DNA of 64,000 bases. It comes from Geobacter sp. UBA5735 (lineage in GTDB: Bacteria; Desulfobacterota; Desulfuromonadia; Geobacterales; Geobacteraceae). Every line of letters begins with the position of its first letter. Positions within the stretch are counted from its first letter, which is position 1. Position numbers and translations under genes: made by a program. Below the pieces are notes generated by a model. It did no database searches. It saw nothing but the letters and a program-made list of their open reading frames with translations, and was not told the DNA's origin. The stretch is from the NCBI GenBank assembly GCA_002419385.1, contig DIFZ01000061.1, positions 1 to 64,000 on the forward strand, in the 5' to 3' direction. Below, in pieces: positions 46,683 to 54,503 of the stretch.

Positions 46683-47933
46683 ATGGGCGCAGGTGACAAG
46701 GCATCACAACCGCTGGGCATCAACGGTCTGGGGCGTATCGGCAAACTCACCCTGTGGGACCACCTGTTCAGCAAGCGGTTCGACAAGATCATCGTGAATA
46801 CCGGAAGGGAAGTGGGGAAAAGCCTCGACGACCTTATCCAGGTCATAGAGACGGACTCGACGTACGGCACCCTCAGCAAATTCCTGTACGGCTACACCCG
46901 GAAGTGCGACATAAAGGTCGTCGATGCCGACCAGGCGGTGCTGGAAATTGACGGCACTACGGTGAAGGTCCTGCGGGAAGCGAGAAATCCAAAGGACATC
47001 GCCTGGAGGAGGGAAGGCGTCCGGCTGGTCGTGGAAACCACCGGGCAGTTCCTCGACCCCACCCTGCCTGCAGACTACAAGACCGGAAGCCTGCGCGGGC
47101 ACCTTGAAGGAGGCGCGGAAAAAGTCATCGCGTCCGCCCCCTTCAAGATCAAGGACAAGACCAAGAGCCTGCCGGACGACAGCCTTCTCGTGGTGCAGGG
47201 GATCAACCACACCGATTTCGACCCTGCAAAACATCACGTAATTTCAGCCGCCTCCTGCACCACCACGGGCCTCGCCCACATGATCAAGCCGCTGATCGAA
47301 GCAGAGCAGACCTCCCGGATCCTCACCGCATCCATGTCCACGATCCACGCGGCAACCAACACCCAGAGCGTCCTTGACTCGGTCCCCAAGACCGGGGCCG
47401 CCGACCTGCGCAAGAACCGTTCGGTCATGAACAACATCATTCTCTCCACGACCGGGTCGGCCAAGGCGCTGGAAATGGTCATGCCGGAAATCAAGCGGGT
47501 CGGCTTCATGGCGGATTCGGTCCGCATCCCGACCAACACCGTTTCGCTGATCATCCTGAACCTGACCTTCCACACGCCGCTGGACGACGCCGGCGAACCG
47601 CTGATCAACCACCTGCTGCTGAACGACATCTACCGCACGGCAGCCGAAGGTTCCCAGAAAGGGATGCTGGTCTACAGCGACCGCCAGAACGTCTCTTCCG
47701 ACCTGATCGGAACGCGTGCCGCCGTGGTCATCGAGGGACACGAAAGCCACACCCGCACCGGCTTCATCAACCTGCCGCCCGAAACCCTGGCCGGTTTCGG
47801 CGTCCCGGCAAGCGCGGAAGTCCAGATCCCGGTCACCCATGCCAAGCTGTTCGGCTGGTATGACAACGAGTACGGCAGCTACGTCAACTGCCTCGGGGAG
47901 CTGACCGCCTACGTGGCCAAGAACATGGGCTGA
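46683..47933 (+). CDS. Divergent glyceraldehyde-3-phosphate dehydrogenase
   Basis: 416 residues, about 80 longer than standard GAPDH. The nucleotide motif INGLGRIGK is near residue 13, the catalytic Cys192 is in SAASCTTTGLAH (instead of the usual SNASCTTNCLAP) and the catalytic His222 is in STIHAATNTQ. WYDNEYGSYVN is intact at the C-terminus. Extra length lies mainly in the N-terminal half. ATG 46683 follows AAGGAGG. Its immediate upstream neighbour is the PPDK-like protein, so both may act at the triose/PEP end of carbon metabolism. Confidence 0.87.
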   Translation: MGAGDKASQPLGINGLGRIGKLTLWDHLFSKRFDKIIVNTGREVGKSLDDLIQVIETDSTYGTLSKFLYGYTRKCDIKVVDADQAVLEIDGTTVKVLREARNPKDIAWRREGVRLVVETTGQFLDPTLPADYKTGSLRGHLEGGAEKVIASAPFKIKDKTKSLPDDSLLVVQGINHTDFDPAKHHVISAASCTTTGLAHMIKPLIEAEQTSRILTASMSTIHAATNTQSVLDSVPKTGAADLRKNRSVMNNIILSTTGSAKALEMVMPEIKRVGFMADSVRIPTNTVSLIILNLTFHTPLDDAGEPLINHLLLNDIYRTAAEGSQKGMLVYSDRQNVSSDLIGTRAAVVIEGHESHTRTGFINLPPETLAGFGVPASAEVQIPVTHAKLFGWYDNEYGSYVNCLGELTAYVAKNMG

Positions 47934-47959
47934 GCACCCTGTCAAAACGTCCAGCAATG

Positions 47960-47995
47960 AAGGGGGCAGCACCCGCACGGTGCGGCCCCCTTCTT
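47960..47995. terminator. Bidirectional terminator between GAPDH and Hsp20
   Basis: AAGGGGGC-x-GCACC pairs with GGTGC-x-GCCCCCTT across a 5-base loop, followed on the plus strand by TTCTT and preceded by A-rich sequence. It lies between the convergent GAPDH and Hsp20 genes. Confidence 0.8.
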
Positions 47996-48045
47996 ACATC
48001 TGCAGACTCGCCGGATCAGAGCCGGTTTTCAGCACTCCTCATCAA

Positions 48046-48444
48046 TCAATCCACCTTGACATCTATCCTTCTGGGTTTTGCCGCCGCTGCCTTTGACAGC
48101 GACAGGGTAAGCACACCGTTCTTGAACTCGGCCTTCGCCGTACCCTGGTCGATGACATCGGGAAGCTGGAACTGGCGAAAGTAGTGCATCAGCTCAAATT
48201 CACGGTAGACAAAAGGTCCGCGGGCCGTCCGCCTCACCTGCCCCTGGATGGTCAGCACTCCCTTGTCCATGCCGATGTCCAGCTGGTCTTTTGCCACACC
48301 CGGCAAGTCGGCCCTGATGACAAGGCCATCCCCGGTTTCCAGTATGTCCACGGCCGGCCGGAGGTAGCGCTCGCTGGAGCGGGTCTCTTCCATAACATCC
48401 TGATCCTGCCGTTCGCCGGAATTGGTTATGCTTCTGTCCGCCAT
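48046..48444 (-). CDS. Small heat-shock protein Hsp20, copy 1
   Basis: 132 residues with an alpha-crystallin domain: RPAVDILETGDGLVIRADLPGV, GVLTIQGQV, REFELMHYFRQFQLP and the A-x-x-x-G-V-L signature AEFKNGVLTLSL. Hsp20 chaperones hold unfolding proteins in an ATP-independent way. ATG 48444 follows AAGGAGG. It is 64 bases downstream of the second Hsp20 gene on the same strand and probably shares its transcript. Confidence 0.93.
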   Translation of the reverse strand: MADRSITNSGERQDQDVMEETRSSERYLRPAVDILETGDGLVIRADLPGVAKDQLDIGMDKGVLTIQGQVRRTARGPFVYREFELMHYFRQFQLPDVIDQGTAKAEFKNGVLTLSLSKAAAAKPRRIDVKVD

Positions 48445-48508
48445 GGTAATAACCTCCTTGTTTCCTGTATTCACTTTCAGCAACAGTTCTTCCGCGTTGC
48501 AGATCCGG

Positions 48509-48958
48509 TCAGGAGACGCCGACCGTGATCTTCTTCGGCTTCGCCGACTCTGCCTTTGCCAGGGTCACCATGAGCAGCCCGTCGCGGCATTCCGCCGTCA
48601 CCTTGGCGGCATCGATCTCCGCGGGCAGCTCGATGGTCCTGCTGAACTTGCCGTACCCCCGCTCGTTCCGGTGCCAGACCTGGTTTTTGACCACTTCCGG
48701 CGCTCTCCGCTCCCCCGCGACGGTCAGCGTGTTTCTCAGCACGCTTATCTCCAGCCCCCCGGGGTCCACGCCGGGCAGCAGCGCTTCAACACGTATTTCA
48801 CCCGGGTCCTCACTGATAGTGACCAGGGGGAAACGGCGCGACTGCCCCCCTGCCAGAAAGTGGGGGACCACTGCCCGTCCGGCGCCGATGCCCCGGAACG
48901 CCTCGTCGATCTCTCTTCTCAGATTGTCCAGTTCCCTGAACATGTCCCAGTTAGCCAT
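48509..48958 (-). CDS. Small heat-shock protein Hsp20, copy 2
   Basis: 149 residues with an alpha-crystallin domain: FPLVTISEDPGEIRVEALLPGV, NTLTVAGERR, YGKFSRTIELP and AECRDGLLMVTLAKAE. The short N-terminal arm (MANWDMFRELDNLRREIDEAF) is typical. ATG 48958 follows AAGGAGG; a 40-codon upstream extension is rejected. Tandem divergent Hsp20 genes often form hetero-oligomers. Confidence 0.93.
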   Translation of the reverse strand: MANWDMFRELDNLRREIDEAFRGIGAGRAVVPHFLAGGQSRRFPLVTISEDPGEIRVEALLPGVDPGGLEISVLRNTLTVAGERRAPEVVKNQVWHRNERGYGKFSRTIELPAEIDAAKVTAECRDGLLMVTLAKAESAKPKKITVGVS

Positions 48959-48999
48959 AGCTGTCAGCCTCCTTCCTGTTGATTCCGCCTTCCGCAGGA

Positions 49000-49027
49000 A
49001 AGATAATGTCGATTCCCGCAAAGTCAA
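49000..49027 (-). promoter_or_regulatory. Promoter upstream of the hsp20 pair
   Basis: Minus-strand TTGACT (49027-49022) and TATCTT (49005-49000) with a 16-base spacer, ~40 bases before the Hsp20 start. I see no convincing sigma32 -10 (CCCCAT) and no CIRCE element. The remaining 49030-49529 stretch holds no gene that I accept. Confidence 0.5.
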
Positions 49028-49529
49028 GGATGGGTGTTCGACAAAAGCTTCCTGCTGGATCAAGCAAAATTGAAACACATGTCCTTTTACACGCTATTGA
49101 ATTCCGCCAGAAAAACGCCCATTGAGAAGTCCTCTTGCTCTTGCGGTAAAAATACTTGTGGTTATTCAAGATCGGTATAAAATGAATACACATGGATGAG
49201 GGGCAAATATACGGAATAATCCACAAAAAAAGTAAAGCTAAAACATGCTGCCAGCGACAAAAGTCAAGCCGGGTTCGGCGTCTGGATGCCTTGCAAACGG
49301 AATGCCGGGGTTCAACGCCGCTTACGTTGTCATGTCGGTTTTACACCGGATGAACTCCAGCGGCTTGCCACATGCCGGCGGTATTGCGAAAACAGAGGCG
49401 TTCAACGCTCGTGAAGGCGTCACGAATCCGGAGATACATTGTTTGAAGGAATAGTTCTGCAAATGTAAGTTTTAGATGAACAGGGTTTATGAAGAGTTCT
49501 GTATCTCGCAAAATGGAAGGGAATGATAA

Positions 49530-50777
49530 ATGAAAAAAACTACAACTTTTTTTGCATTATTCATGTTGTTGTTTACTATTGACAGCTATGTGCACGGCAA
49601 AACTATCATACTGAAAATAGGTACCGGCATCAAAGCGGGAATGACCCCTCCCGCAAACCAAATTGGAGGAATTGATTCCCAGATTAATGTACCTGTCGGG
49701 GCGACTCCTCGTCTGGTTGAAGAAGGACTGCCCGGACAAGTCGACATAACGTCGTCGGGAGTTGCCGTCGGCATAAATCCTATTATCGGAGCATCCTATA
49801 CAGCTGGTTCAAACAATACAGGCGGAACAATTCGCCTGATTCTCGTGGCACAGGGGCAGAACAACATCACTTTCGGTTTCGGTGAATTCGCATCGATTGT
49901 TTTCAATGTTTCCGACAGTTCGACCATAAAAGACTCTGATTTCACCTATGAGCCAATAGATATCTATGCATCCGACGGAATTACCGATTTAATGAGCAGC
50001 ATCGGCATCGTTACAGCCAAAGAAAAGGACTTTAACAGCAACAGCAAGACCGACATTCTCTGGAGGAATTCTTCCACGGGCCAGAACGCCATATGGCTTA
50101 TGAATGACACCTCCATAAGAAGAGAGTTTCTTTTAGTATCTCATGCCGCCACCAGTTGGGTGATAGGGGGTATCGGCGATTTCAATGCAGACGGAAAACC
50201 GGATATCCTCTGGAGAAATTCTTCCAGCGGACAGAATCAAATATCACTAATGAACGGCACGAGCGTCACAAGCGACGTGAGCATACAATCTCTTTCTGGA
50301 ACCAGTTGGAGCATTGGAGGCATAGGCGACTTCAATACCGATGGAAAACCGGATATCCTCTGGAGAGATTCTTCCACTGGCCAGAATCAGGTATGGCTCA
50401 TGGATGGCACGAGCGTCAACAGCACCATCACCATCCGGTCACTTGCCAGCGCCAGTTGGAGAATTGGGGGGACGGGCGATTTCGATGCCGACGGGAAACC
50501 GGACATCCTCTGGAGAAATTCTTCCACTGGTCAGAATACGTTATGGCTCATGGATGGCACCATTTACAAGATCAGCGCATCCATTCCCTCTCGTTACAGC
50601 GCGAGTTGGTCCGTAGGCGGGATCGGTGACTTCGATGCCGATGGAAAACCGGACATCCTCTGGAGAAATTCTTCCACGACTCAGAACGACATATGGTTCA
50701 TGAACGGCACCATTATCAAGAGCGGTGCACTGATACAATCACTACCTTATGCCTATTGGAACATAGAGCTTCACTAA
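49530..50777 (+). CDS. Secreted VCBS/FG-GAP repeat protein
   Basis: 415 residues with an N-terminal signal peptide and a ~140-residue beta-rich N-terminal region resembling cohesin-type domains (GATPRLVEEG, IIGASYTAG, IVFNV). The C-terminal part holds five repeats, four of them exact 50-residue periods. Each contains GDF(N/D)ADGKPDILWRNSS with a calcium-loop D-x-D/N-x-D pattern, and a fifth degenerate one opens the array near 50029. It is probably an extracellular or surface beta-propeller with calcium sites. ATG 49530 follows AAGGGA. The repeats are also direct DNA repeats with 150-bp period. Confidence 0.85.
   Translation: MKKTTTFFALFMLLFTIDSYVHGKTIILKIGTGIKAGMTPPANQIGGIDSQINVPVGATPRLVEEGLPGQVDITSSGVAVGINPIIGASYTAGSNNTGGTIRLILVAQGQNNITFGFGEFASIVFNVSDSSTIKDSDFTYEPIDIYASDGITDLMSSIGIVTAKEKDFNSNSKTDILWRNSSTGQNAIWLMNDTSIRREFLLVSHAATSWVIGGIGDFNADGKPDILWRNSSSGQNQISLMNGTSVTSDVSIQSLSGTSWSIGGIGDFNTDGKPDILWRDSSTGQNQVWLMDGTSVNSTITIRSLASASWRIGGTGDFDADGKPDILWRNSSTGQNTLWLMDGTIYKISASIPSRYSASWSVGGIGDFDADGKPDILWRNSSTTQNDIWFMNGTIIKSGALIQSLPYAYWNIELH
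50027..50777. repeat. Five tandem ~150-bp coding repeats
   Basis: The VCBS units repeat at DNA level around 50030, 50176, 50327, 50477 and 50627, with cores such as CCGGATATCCTCTGGAGA almost unchanged. They are entirely coding. Such near-identical units can recombine and change copy number. They are not CRISPR: there are no spacers and the repeats are coding. Confidence 0.8.
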
Positions 50778-50880
50778 TAAGCTGTAGCCATTCAGACCAT
50801 TTACAGCGCCCTGCCTCAACTTGCCAAATCACAAACACTGATGGCCGGCAAGGTCTTGGCATCACGTTCATCTCCCGACC

Positions 50881-51531
50881 TCACCTGCGGACAAAGATCT
50901 CCCGGGCCATATTGGTGTCTATGGCGAACTCCGAAAAACCGACGATGAAGATATAGGAAGGGAATGTCTGGGTGAGGCGGATCCGGTTGCCGGGGAGCAC
51001 GCCCATGGCCATGAGTTTCTGCATCTTCTTGTTGTCCTCGGTCTGGATGTAGGCGATCTCGCCCTCCTCGTTGGCTTTCAGTTCGGTCAGCGGCACCACT
51101 CCCAGGTTGCCGCTCATCCTCGCCTCCAGGCAGCATTGGCCCGGCGGGATCGGCTTGCCGTGAGGGCAGGTGGAGGGATGGTTGAGCAGGGTGCAGACCT
51201 TGGTATCCACCCCCTCGTTGAGCAGGTGCTCAAGCTGGCAGGCCTTTTCCCTGGCCGCTTCGCCGCGAATATTGAAGACGTCCATCATGAGCCGTTCCGC
51301 GAGACGGAAGCGGCGCACGACCTTCAACCCTTCTTCCTTGCCCTCGGGCCGCAGGCTGACCTGGCCGTCCTTCATTTCAATGAGCGCCCAATCCGTCAAT
51401 TCGTGGAATACGGGATCATCCGGCGTGAGCGGGATCTTTTCCATGTCCATGAAGAAATTCCCCTCCTCTTCCACCTCGATCCACAGCTTCTCCAGGATTT
51501 CCTCTGCTTTTTCAGACAGTTTACCGTTCAT
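50881..51531 (-). CDS. DtxR/MntR-type metal regulator with C-terminal FeoA domain
   Basis: 216 residues. The N-terminus is a winged-helix-like segment (LSEKAEEILEKLWIEVEEEG, ELTDWALIEMKDGQVSL) and RFRLAERLMMDVF. The metal-binding/dimer region includes LNHPSTCPHGKPIPPGQCC. From ~145 a FeoA/SH3-like domain runs to the end (PLTELKANEEGEIAYI, MGVLPGNRIRL). No separate feoA gene accompanies feoB, so this domain may supply it. It starts one base after the Cys-rich gene. ATG 51531 follows GGGAG. Confidence 0.85.
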   Translation of the reverse strand: MNGKLSEKAEEILEKLWIEVEEEGNFFMDMEKIPLTPDDPVFHELTDWALIEMKDGQVSLRPEGKEEGLKVVRRFRLAERLMMDVFNIRGEAAREKACQLEHLLNEGVDTKVCTLLNHPSTCPHGKPIPPGQCCLEARMSGNLGVVPLTELKANEEGEIAYIQTEDNKKMQKLMAMGVLPGNRIRLTQTFPSYIFIVGFSEFAIDTNMAREIFVRR

Positions 51532-51532
51532 G

Positions 51533-51712
51533 TCATCTCCCGATTCTTTTCAAAAGTTTCTTTATTTTTTGCACCAGTGCGGGCTCCGGAGGGTTTTCGT
51601 AATTGCAGCGCGGACATTTGAGCTTGTTGCAGCCGGAACTCAGGGGACAGCTTACGCATCCCGAATTTGCATCCTCTTCGTCGAACTCATAACCGCAGAA
51701 ACCGCATTTCAT
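51533..51712 (-). CDS. Cys-rich mini-protein of the feo operon
   Basis: 59 residues with eight cysteines in CxxC-type pairs (CGFC, CVSCPLSSGC, CPRC), probably a zinc-ribbon or iron-binding knuckle, and a basic C-terminal helix. Its ATG overlaps the feoB stop (ATGA) and its stop nearly touches the DtxR-FeoA start, so it must be co-translated with both. It may play the role that FeoC has elsewhere, although it is not homologous as far as I can see. Confidence 0.75.
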   Translation of the reverse strand: MKCGFCGYEFDEEDANSGCVSCPLSSGCNKLKCPRCNYENPPEPALVQKIKKLLKRIGR

Positions 51713-53703
51713 CACAGGATACCGGTAAGGAGCAGGAACTTGTTCAGGAAGTAACCGCAACTGAACGCCATCGCACTGACGAACACAGCGATGGCAACAG
51801 CGACCTTCGTGCCCCGCTCCTTCTGCATGATAAGGAACTGGGCAATACAGGGGACGAAGAGGGTCAGGGTCACGGCAGCCACGGTCAACTGGCGGGCATC
51901 GAGCAGTCCGGTGGTCTGCAGGTCATAGAGGCCGGCAGCTCCGTAGTCACGCCTGAAGAAGCCGAAGATGAAGGCAATGGCCGTTTCCTGCGGCAGGCCG
52001 ATGGCGGCCATGGCCGGTTTCATCCACAACACGAGAGTCTGGAAAAAATTGGTTACCTTGCCGAGCCAGAGAAGGACCGAAGCCAGGATGAAGAGGGGGA
52101 GAATCTCCACCAGGTACCACTGCACCCGGGAATAGGTCTTGGTCAGGACATTGGAAAACTGGGGAAGGCGCATGGGCGGAAGCTCCATGTAGAACATGGG
52201 AGACTCGCCCGGCACCACGCGGGAGGCCAGCAGGCCTACCAGCAGAAAGATGAGGACCATGCAGACACTCCAGACGGCCAGGGCGCCAGGGAACCTGGAA
52301 AGAAGGGCGAGAATGACCCCCAGTTGGGCCGAGCAGGGAATCGCCAGGGCAAGGAGCAGCGTTGCTATGATCCGCTCACGAACCGTTTCCAGGGTCCGGG
52401 TCACCATGGTGGCCATGGTGTCGCAGCCGAAGCCGAGCACCATGGGAATGACCGCCCGGCCGGTGAGTCCGATCTTCTTGAACACGCGGTCCACGAGGAG
52501 TGCCAGGCGAGGGAAGTAGCCGCTGTCCTCCAGGATGGAGAAAAAGAGGAAAAAAGTCGTGACGATGGGCAGGATGATGCCGATGGCATAGCGCAGGCCG
52601 AGGGTGACGATCCCATACTCTCCCACGAACAGTTCGCGAAGGATATCCCACGGAATGATCCAGTTGAAAAGGGAAACCATCCAGGGACTGATGTATCCCT
52701 CGAAAACGGTTCCTTCCAGAAAATCAACCAGTGTCCCGGCGCCGAATTCGCCGACAAACTTGTACAGACCGAAATAGAGCGCAGCCAGCAACAGCGGCAC
52801 GCCGGTCAGCGGACGTACGGCCCAGGAGGAGAGCCGCTCCCCGATGACCGGTTTCCGTTTTGAGAAGGTGTGAAAAACCCCTTCCATAAGCCCCTTCACC
52901 ACAGCCTTGCGCTCCAGGGAAAGCTCAAGGTGGAATGAACTGCGCCGGGCAAATATCTTCTCGCGAACCTTTTCCTCGATGGCGGCAAATGCCGCGCCTT
53001 CCGTCTCGCGTACTATCCCGGCAACCTCCTCGTCCCGCTGGAGGAGCAGGAGCGCAAGTGACTTTTTGGCTATCGCATACCGGCCGGCAAGCAGCGCCAT
53101 GATTTCCATGAGATCCGCTTCCAGCCGCTTGCCGTAACAGAACACGGCGCGTTTCGAGCGCACGTAACCGGCAATTGTCTCCTTCAGGGCAGGCAGCCCG
53201 ATTTTCTTTGCGGCGGCCGCCCCGATCACCGGGATGCAGAGTTTTTCCTGAAGCAGCGGAATATCGATGGAAAGGCCCATCCGCTCTGCCTCGTCCATGA
53301 TATTCACCACCAGGATTACCGGCAGGCCCGCTTCGATCAGTTGCAGGGTCATTGACAGCATCCGCTCCAGGTTGCGGGCATCCAGCACATGGATGACCAC
53401 ATCGGGCGATTCGTGGAGGAGGATCTCGCGGGCGACCCGCTCCTCCTCGGTAATGGGCAGAATGGAGTACATGCCGGGAGTGTCGATGACCTCGCACGGA
53501 ACACCGTTTATGGAAACGCTTCCCCGGGCAACTTCCACGGAAGTGCCGGGATAATTGGAAACCGTGACGTAGGCGCCGGTCAACGCATTGAACAGGACGC
53601 TCTTGCCCACATTCGGGTTGCCGACCAGGGCCACTTTCCTGGCACAGGTTCCGCAGCCGTCGGCTGAAGTTTTACAGGGTGGAGTGCGTTTGAATTTCAG
53701 CAT
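51712..53703 (-). CDS. feoB: Ferrous iron transporter FeoB
   Basis: 663-residue inner-membrane Fe(II) transporter. The N-terminal G domain has G1 GNPNVGKS (28-35), G3 DTPGMYS (74-80) and G4 NIMD (134-137). The C-terminal part carries about eight membrane segments with Gate motifs including VIPMVLGFGCDTMA and LAIPCSAQLGV. A short N-terminal Cys cluster (C10, C17, C20) precedes the G domain. It is shorter than E. coli FeoB (~770). ATG 53703 follows GGGAG. Two overlapping Fur boxes precede it, and repeat copy C lies farther upstream. Confidence 0.94.
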   Translation of the reverse strand: MLKFKRTPPCKTSADGCGTCARKVALVGNPNVGKSVLFNALTGAYVTVSNYPGTSVEVARGSVSINGVPCEVIDTPGMYSILPITEEERVAREILLHESPDVVIHVLDARNLERMLSMTLQLIEAGLPVILVVNIMDEAERMGLSIDIPLLQEKLCIPVIGAAAAKKIGLPALKETIAGYVRSKRAVFCYGKRLEADLMEIMALLAGRYAIAKKSLALLLLQRDEEVAGIVRETEGAAFAAIEEKVREKIFARRSSFHLELSLERKAVVKGLMEGVFHTFSKRKPVIGERLSSWAVRPLTGVPLLLAALYFGLYKFVGEFGAGTLVDFLEGTVFEGYISPWMVSLFNWIIPWDILRELFVGEYGIVTLGLRYAIGIILPIVTTFFLFFSILEDSGYFPRLALLVDRVFKKIGLTGRAVIPMVLGFGCDTMATMVTRTLETVRERIIATLLLALAIPCSAQLGVILALLSRFPGALAVWSVCMVLIFLLVGLLASRVVPGESPMFYMELPPMRLPQFSNVLTKTYSRVQWYLVEILPLFILASVLLWLGKVTNFFQTLVLWMKPAMAAIGLPQETAIAFIFGFFRRDYGAAGLYDLQTTGLLDARQLTVAAVTLTLFVPCIAQFLIMQKERGTKVAVAIAVFVSAMAFSCGYFLNKFLLLTGIL

Positions 53704-53722
53704 GATGCTCCCACATTCTCAT

Positions 53723-53743
53723 TGTAAATGATATTCACTTTCA
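53723..53743. promoter_or_regulatory. Overlapping Fur boxes of the feoB operon
   Basis: TGATATTCACTTTCA (53729-53743) matches the 7-1-7 Fur consensus at 12 of 14 positions. A second copy offset by six bases, TGTAAATGATATTCA (53723-53737), matches 10 of 14. The six-base offset is typical of Fur sites. A possible -10 TATCAT overlaps this region on the minus strand. The site lies 20-40 bases before the feoB start. Confidence 0.8.
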
Positions 53744-53784
53744 TCTTTTCGCCAAAAAAAGCCTGCGAAGCTTGTTCGTGCCCA

Positions 53785-53954
53785 TCCGGAAATTCCGGAT
53801 CGACACGAATTCAGTTTCCAGATCGGAAACGAGGATTTTTTTGTTCTGACTAGGAAACCAAGGGCTTGCGCGGAGACATACTCAGGTATGTCGCACAAGC
53901 AAGACCGCTGGTTGACAACGTCAGGGCGGAAAAAGACCGTTTCCGGATGGAAAC
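53785..53954 (-). repeat. Structured dispersed repeat, copy C
   Basis: About 170 bp with all elements well kept: GTTTCCGGATGGAAAC (53939-53954), inner hairpin GACATAC-TCAG-GTATGTC, the GTTTCC/GGAAAC palindrome near 53813-53830 and TCCGG-AAATT-CCGGA (53785-53799). It begins three bases after the fur stop, between fur and feoB. Confidence 0.88.
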
Positions 53955-53957
53955 TTG

Positions 53958-54389
53958 CTATTTCCTGCATTTCGGACAGATGCCGTACAGTTCAAGCTTG
54001 TGTTTCTCCACCACAAACCCGAACTGTCCGGCAATTTCGGACTGAAGACGCTCAATCGTTTCGTTCTCGAACTCGGTTACCGCACCGCAGCGGGTACAGA
54101 TCAGGTGATCGTGGTGCTCCCCCTCTGCAACGTGCTCGTAGCGCGTCTGCCCGTCGCCGAAATGGATCTCGCGCGCAATGCCGGCTTCGGCAAAAAGCTT
54201 CAGCGTCCGGTAAACGGTGGCGTAGCCGATGTTGGGATTCTTTTCCCTGACCTTGAGATAGAGATCTTCAGTGCTCATGTGATTGTCTGACGACAGGAAG
54301 CTCTCGAGAACCGTACCCCGCTGGCGGGTGGATTTGAGCCCTTTCCGGGCAATGAATTCCTGAAAGAGTATTTTTTTTGAGCGTTTCAC
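53958..54389 (-). CDS. fur: Ferric uptake regulator Fur
   Basis: 143-residue iron-responsive repressor. The N-terminal winged helix includes STRQRGTVLESFLSS and IGYATVYRTLKLF. The metal and dimerisation domain has HHDHLIC, the CTRCG and CPKC pairs for structural zinc, and the H-rich sensor region. Length is typical. A 13-of-14 Fur box overlaps its promoter, so it is self-controlled. It probably also controls the neighbouring feoB operon. Confidence 0.95.
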   Translation of the reverse strand: MKRSKKILFQEFIARKGLKSTRQRGTVLESFLSSDNHMSTEDLYLKVREKNPNIGYATVYRTLKLFAEAGIAREIHFGDGQTRYEHVAEGEHHDHLICTRCGAVTEFENETIERLQSEIAGQFGFVVEKHKLELYGICPKCRK

Positions 54390-54402
54390 ATTCTGCCTCA
54401 GT

Positions 54403-54445
54403 TGAAAATGATTATCAATTTAACCTGACACGACAAGAATGTCAA
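54403..54445 (-). promoter_or_regulatory. fur promoter with Fur box
   Basis: Minus-strand TTGACA (54445-54440) and TAAATT (54422-54417) are 17 bases apart. TGAAAATGATTATCA (54403-54417) matches the 7-1-7 Fur consensus at 13 of 14 positions and covers the start region. Bound Fur would block this promoter, giving autoregulation. Confidence 0.82.
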
Positions 54446-54503
54446 TCAAAAACCCGGGCCCTGCCAAAATCGTAAAAAAAGCTTGGTCAAGAGTACGCCG
54501 CCG

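Noticed and set aside
48990..49080. Sigma32 promoter or CIRCE element for the hsp20 genes
   Set aside because: No CCCCAT-type -10 at correct distance from a CTTGAA, and no TTAGCACTC inverted repeat.
49253..49330. Possible cyclic di-GMP (GEMM) riboswitch
   Set aside because: A GCAAAC-like string is present, but the GACGCAAAGC core and the paired receptor elements are missing.
49245..49454. 69-codon plus-strand frame upstream of the VCBS gene
   Set aside because: No family match, no clear ribosome-binding site, irregular composition.
50027..50777. CRISPR-like array
   Set aside because: Regular period, but fully coding repeats with no spacers.
53719..53970. 83-codon minus-strand frame between fur and feoB
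   Set aside because: Translated repeat copy C overlapping the feoB promoter, not a gene.
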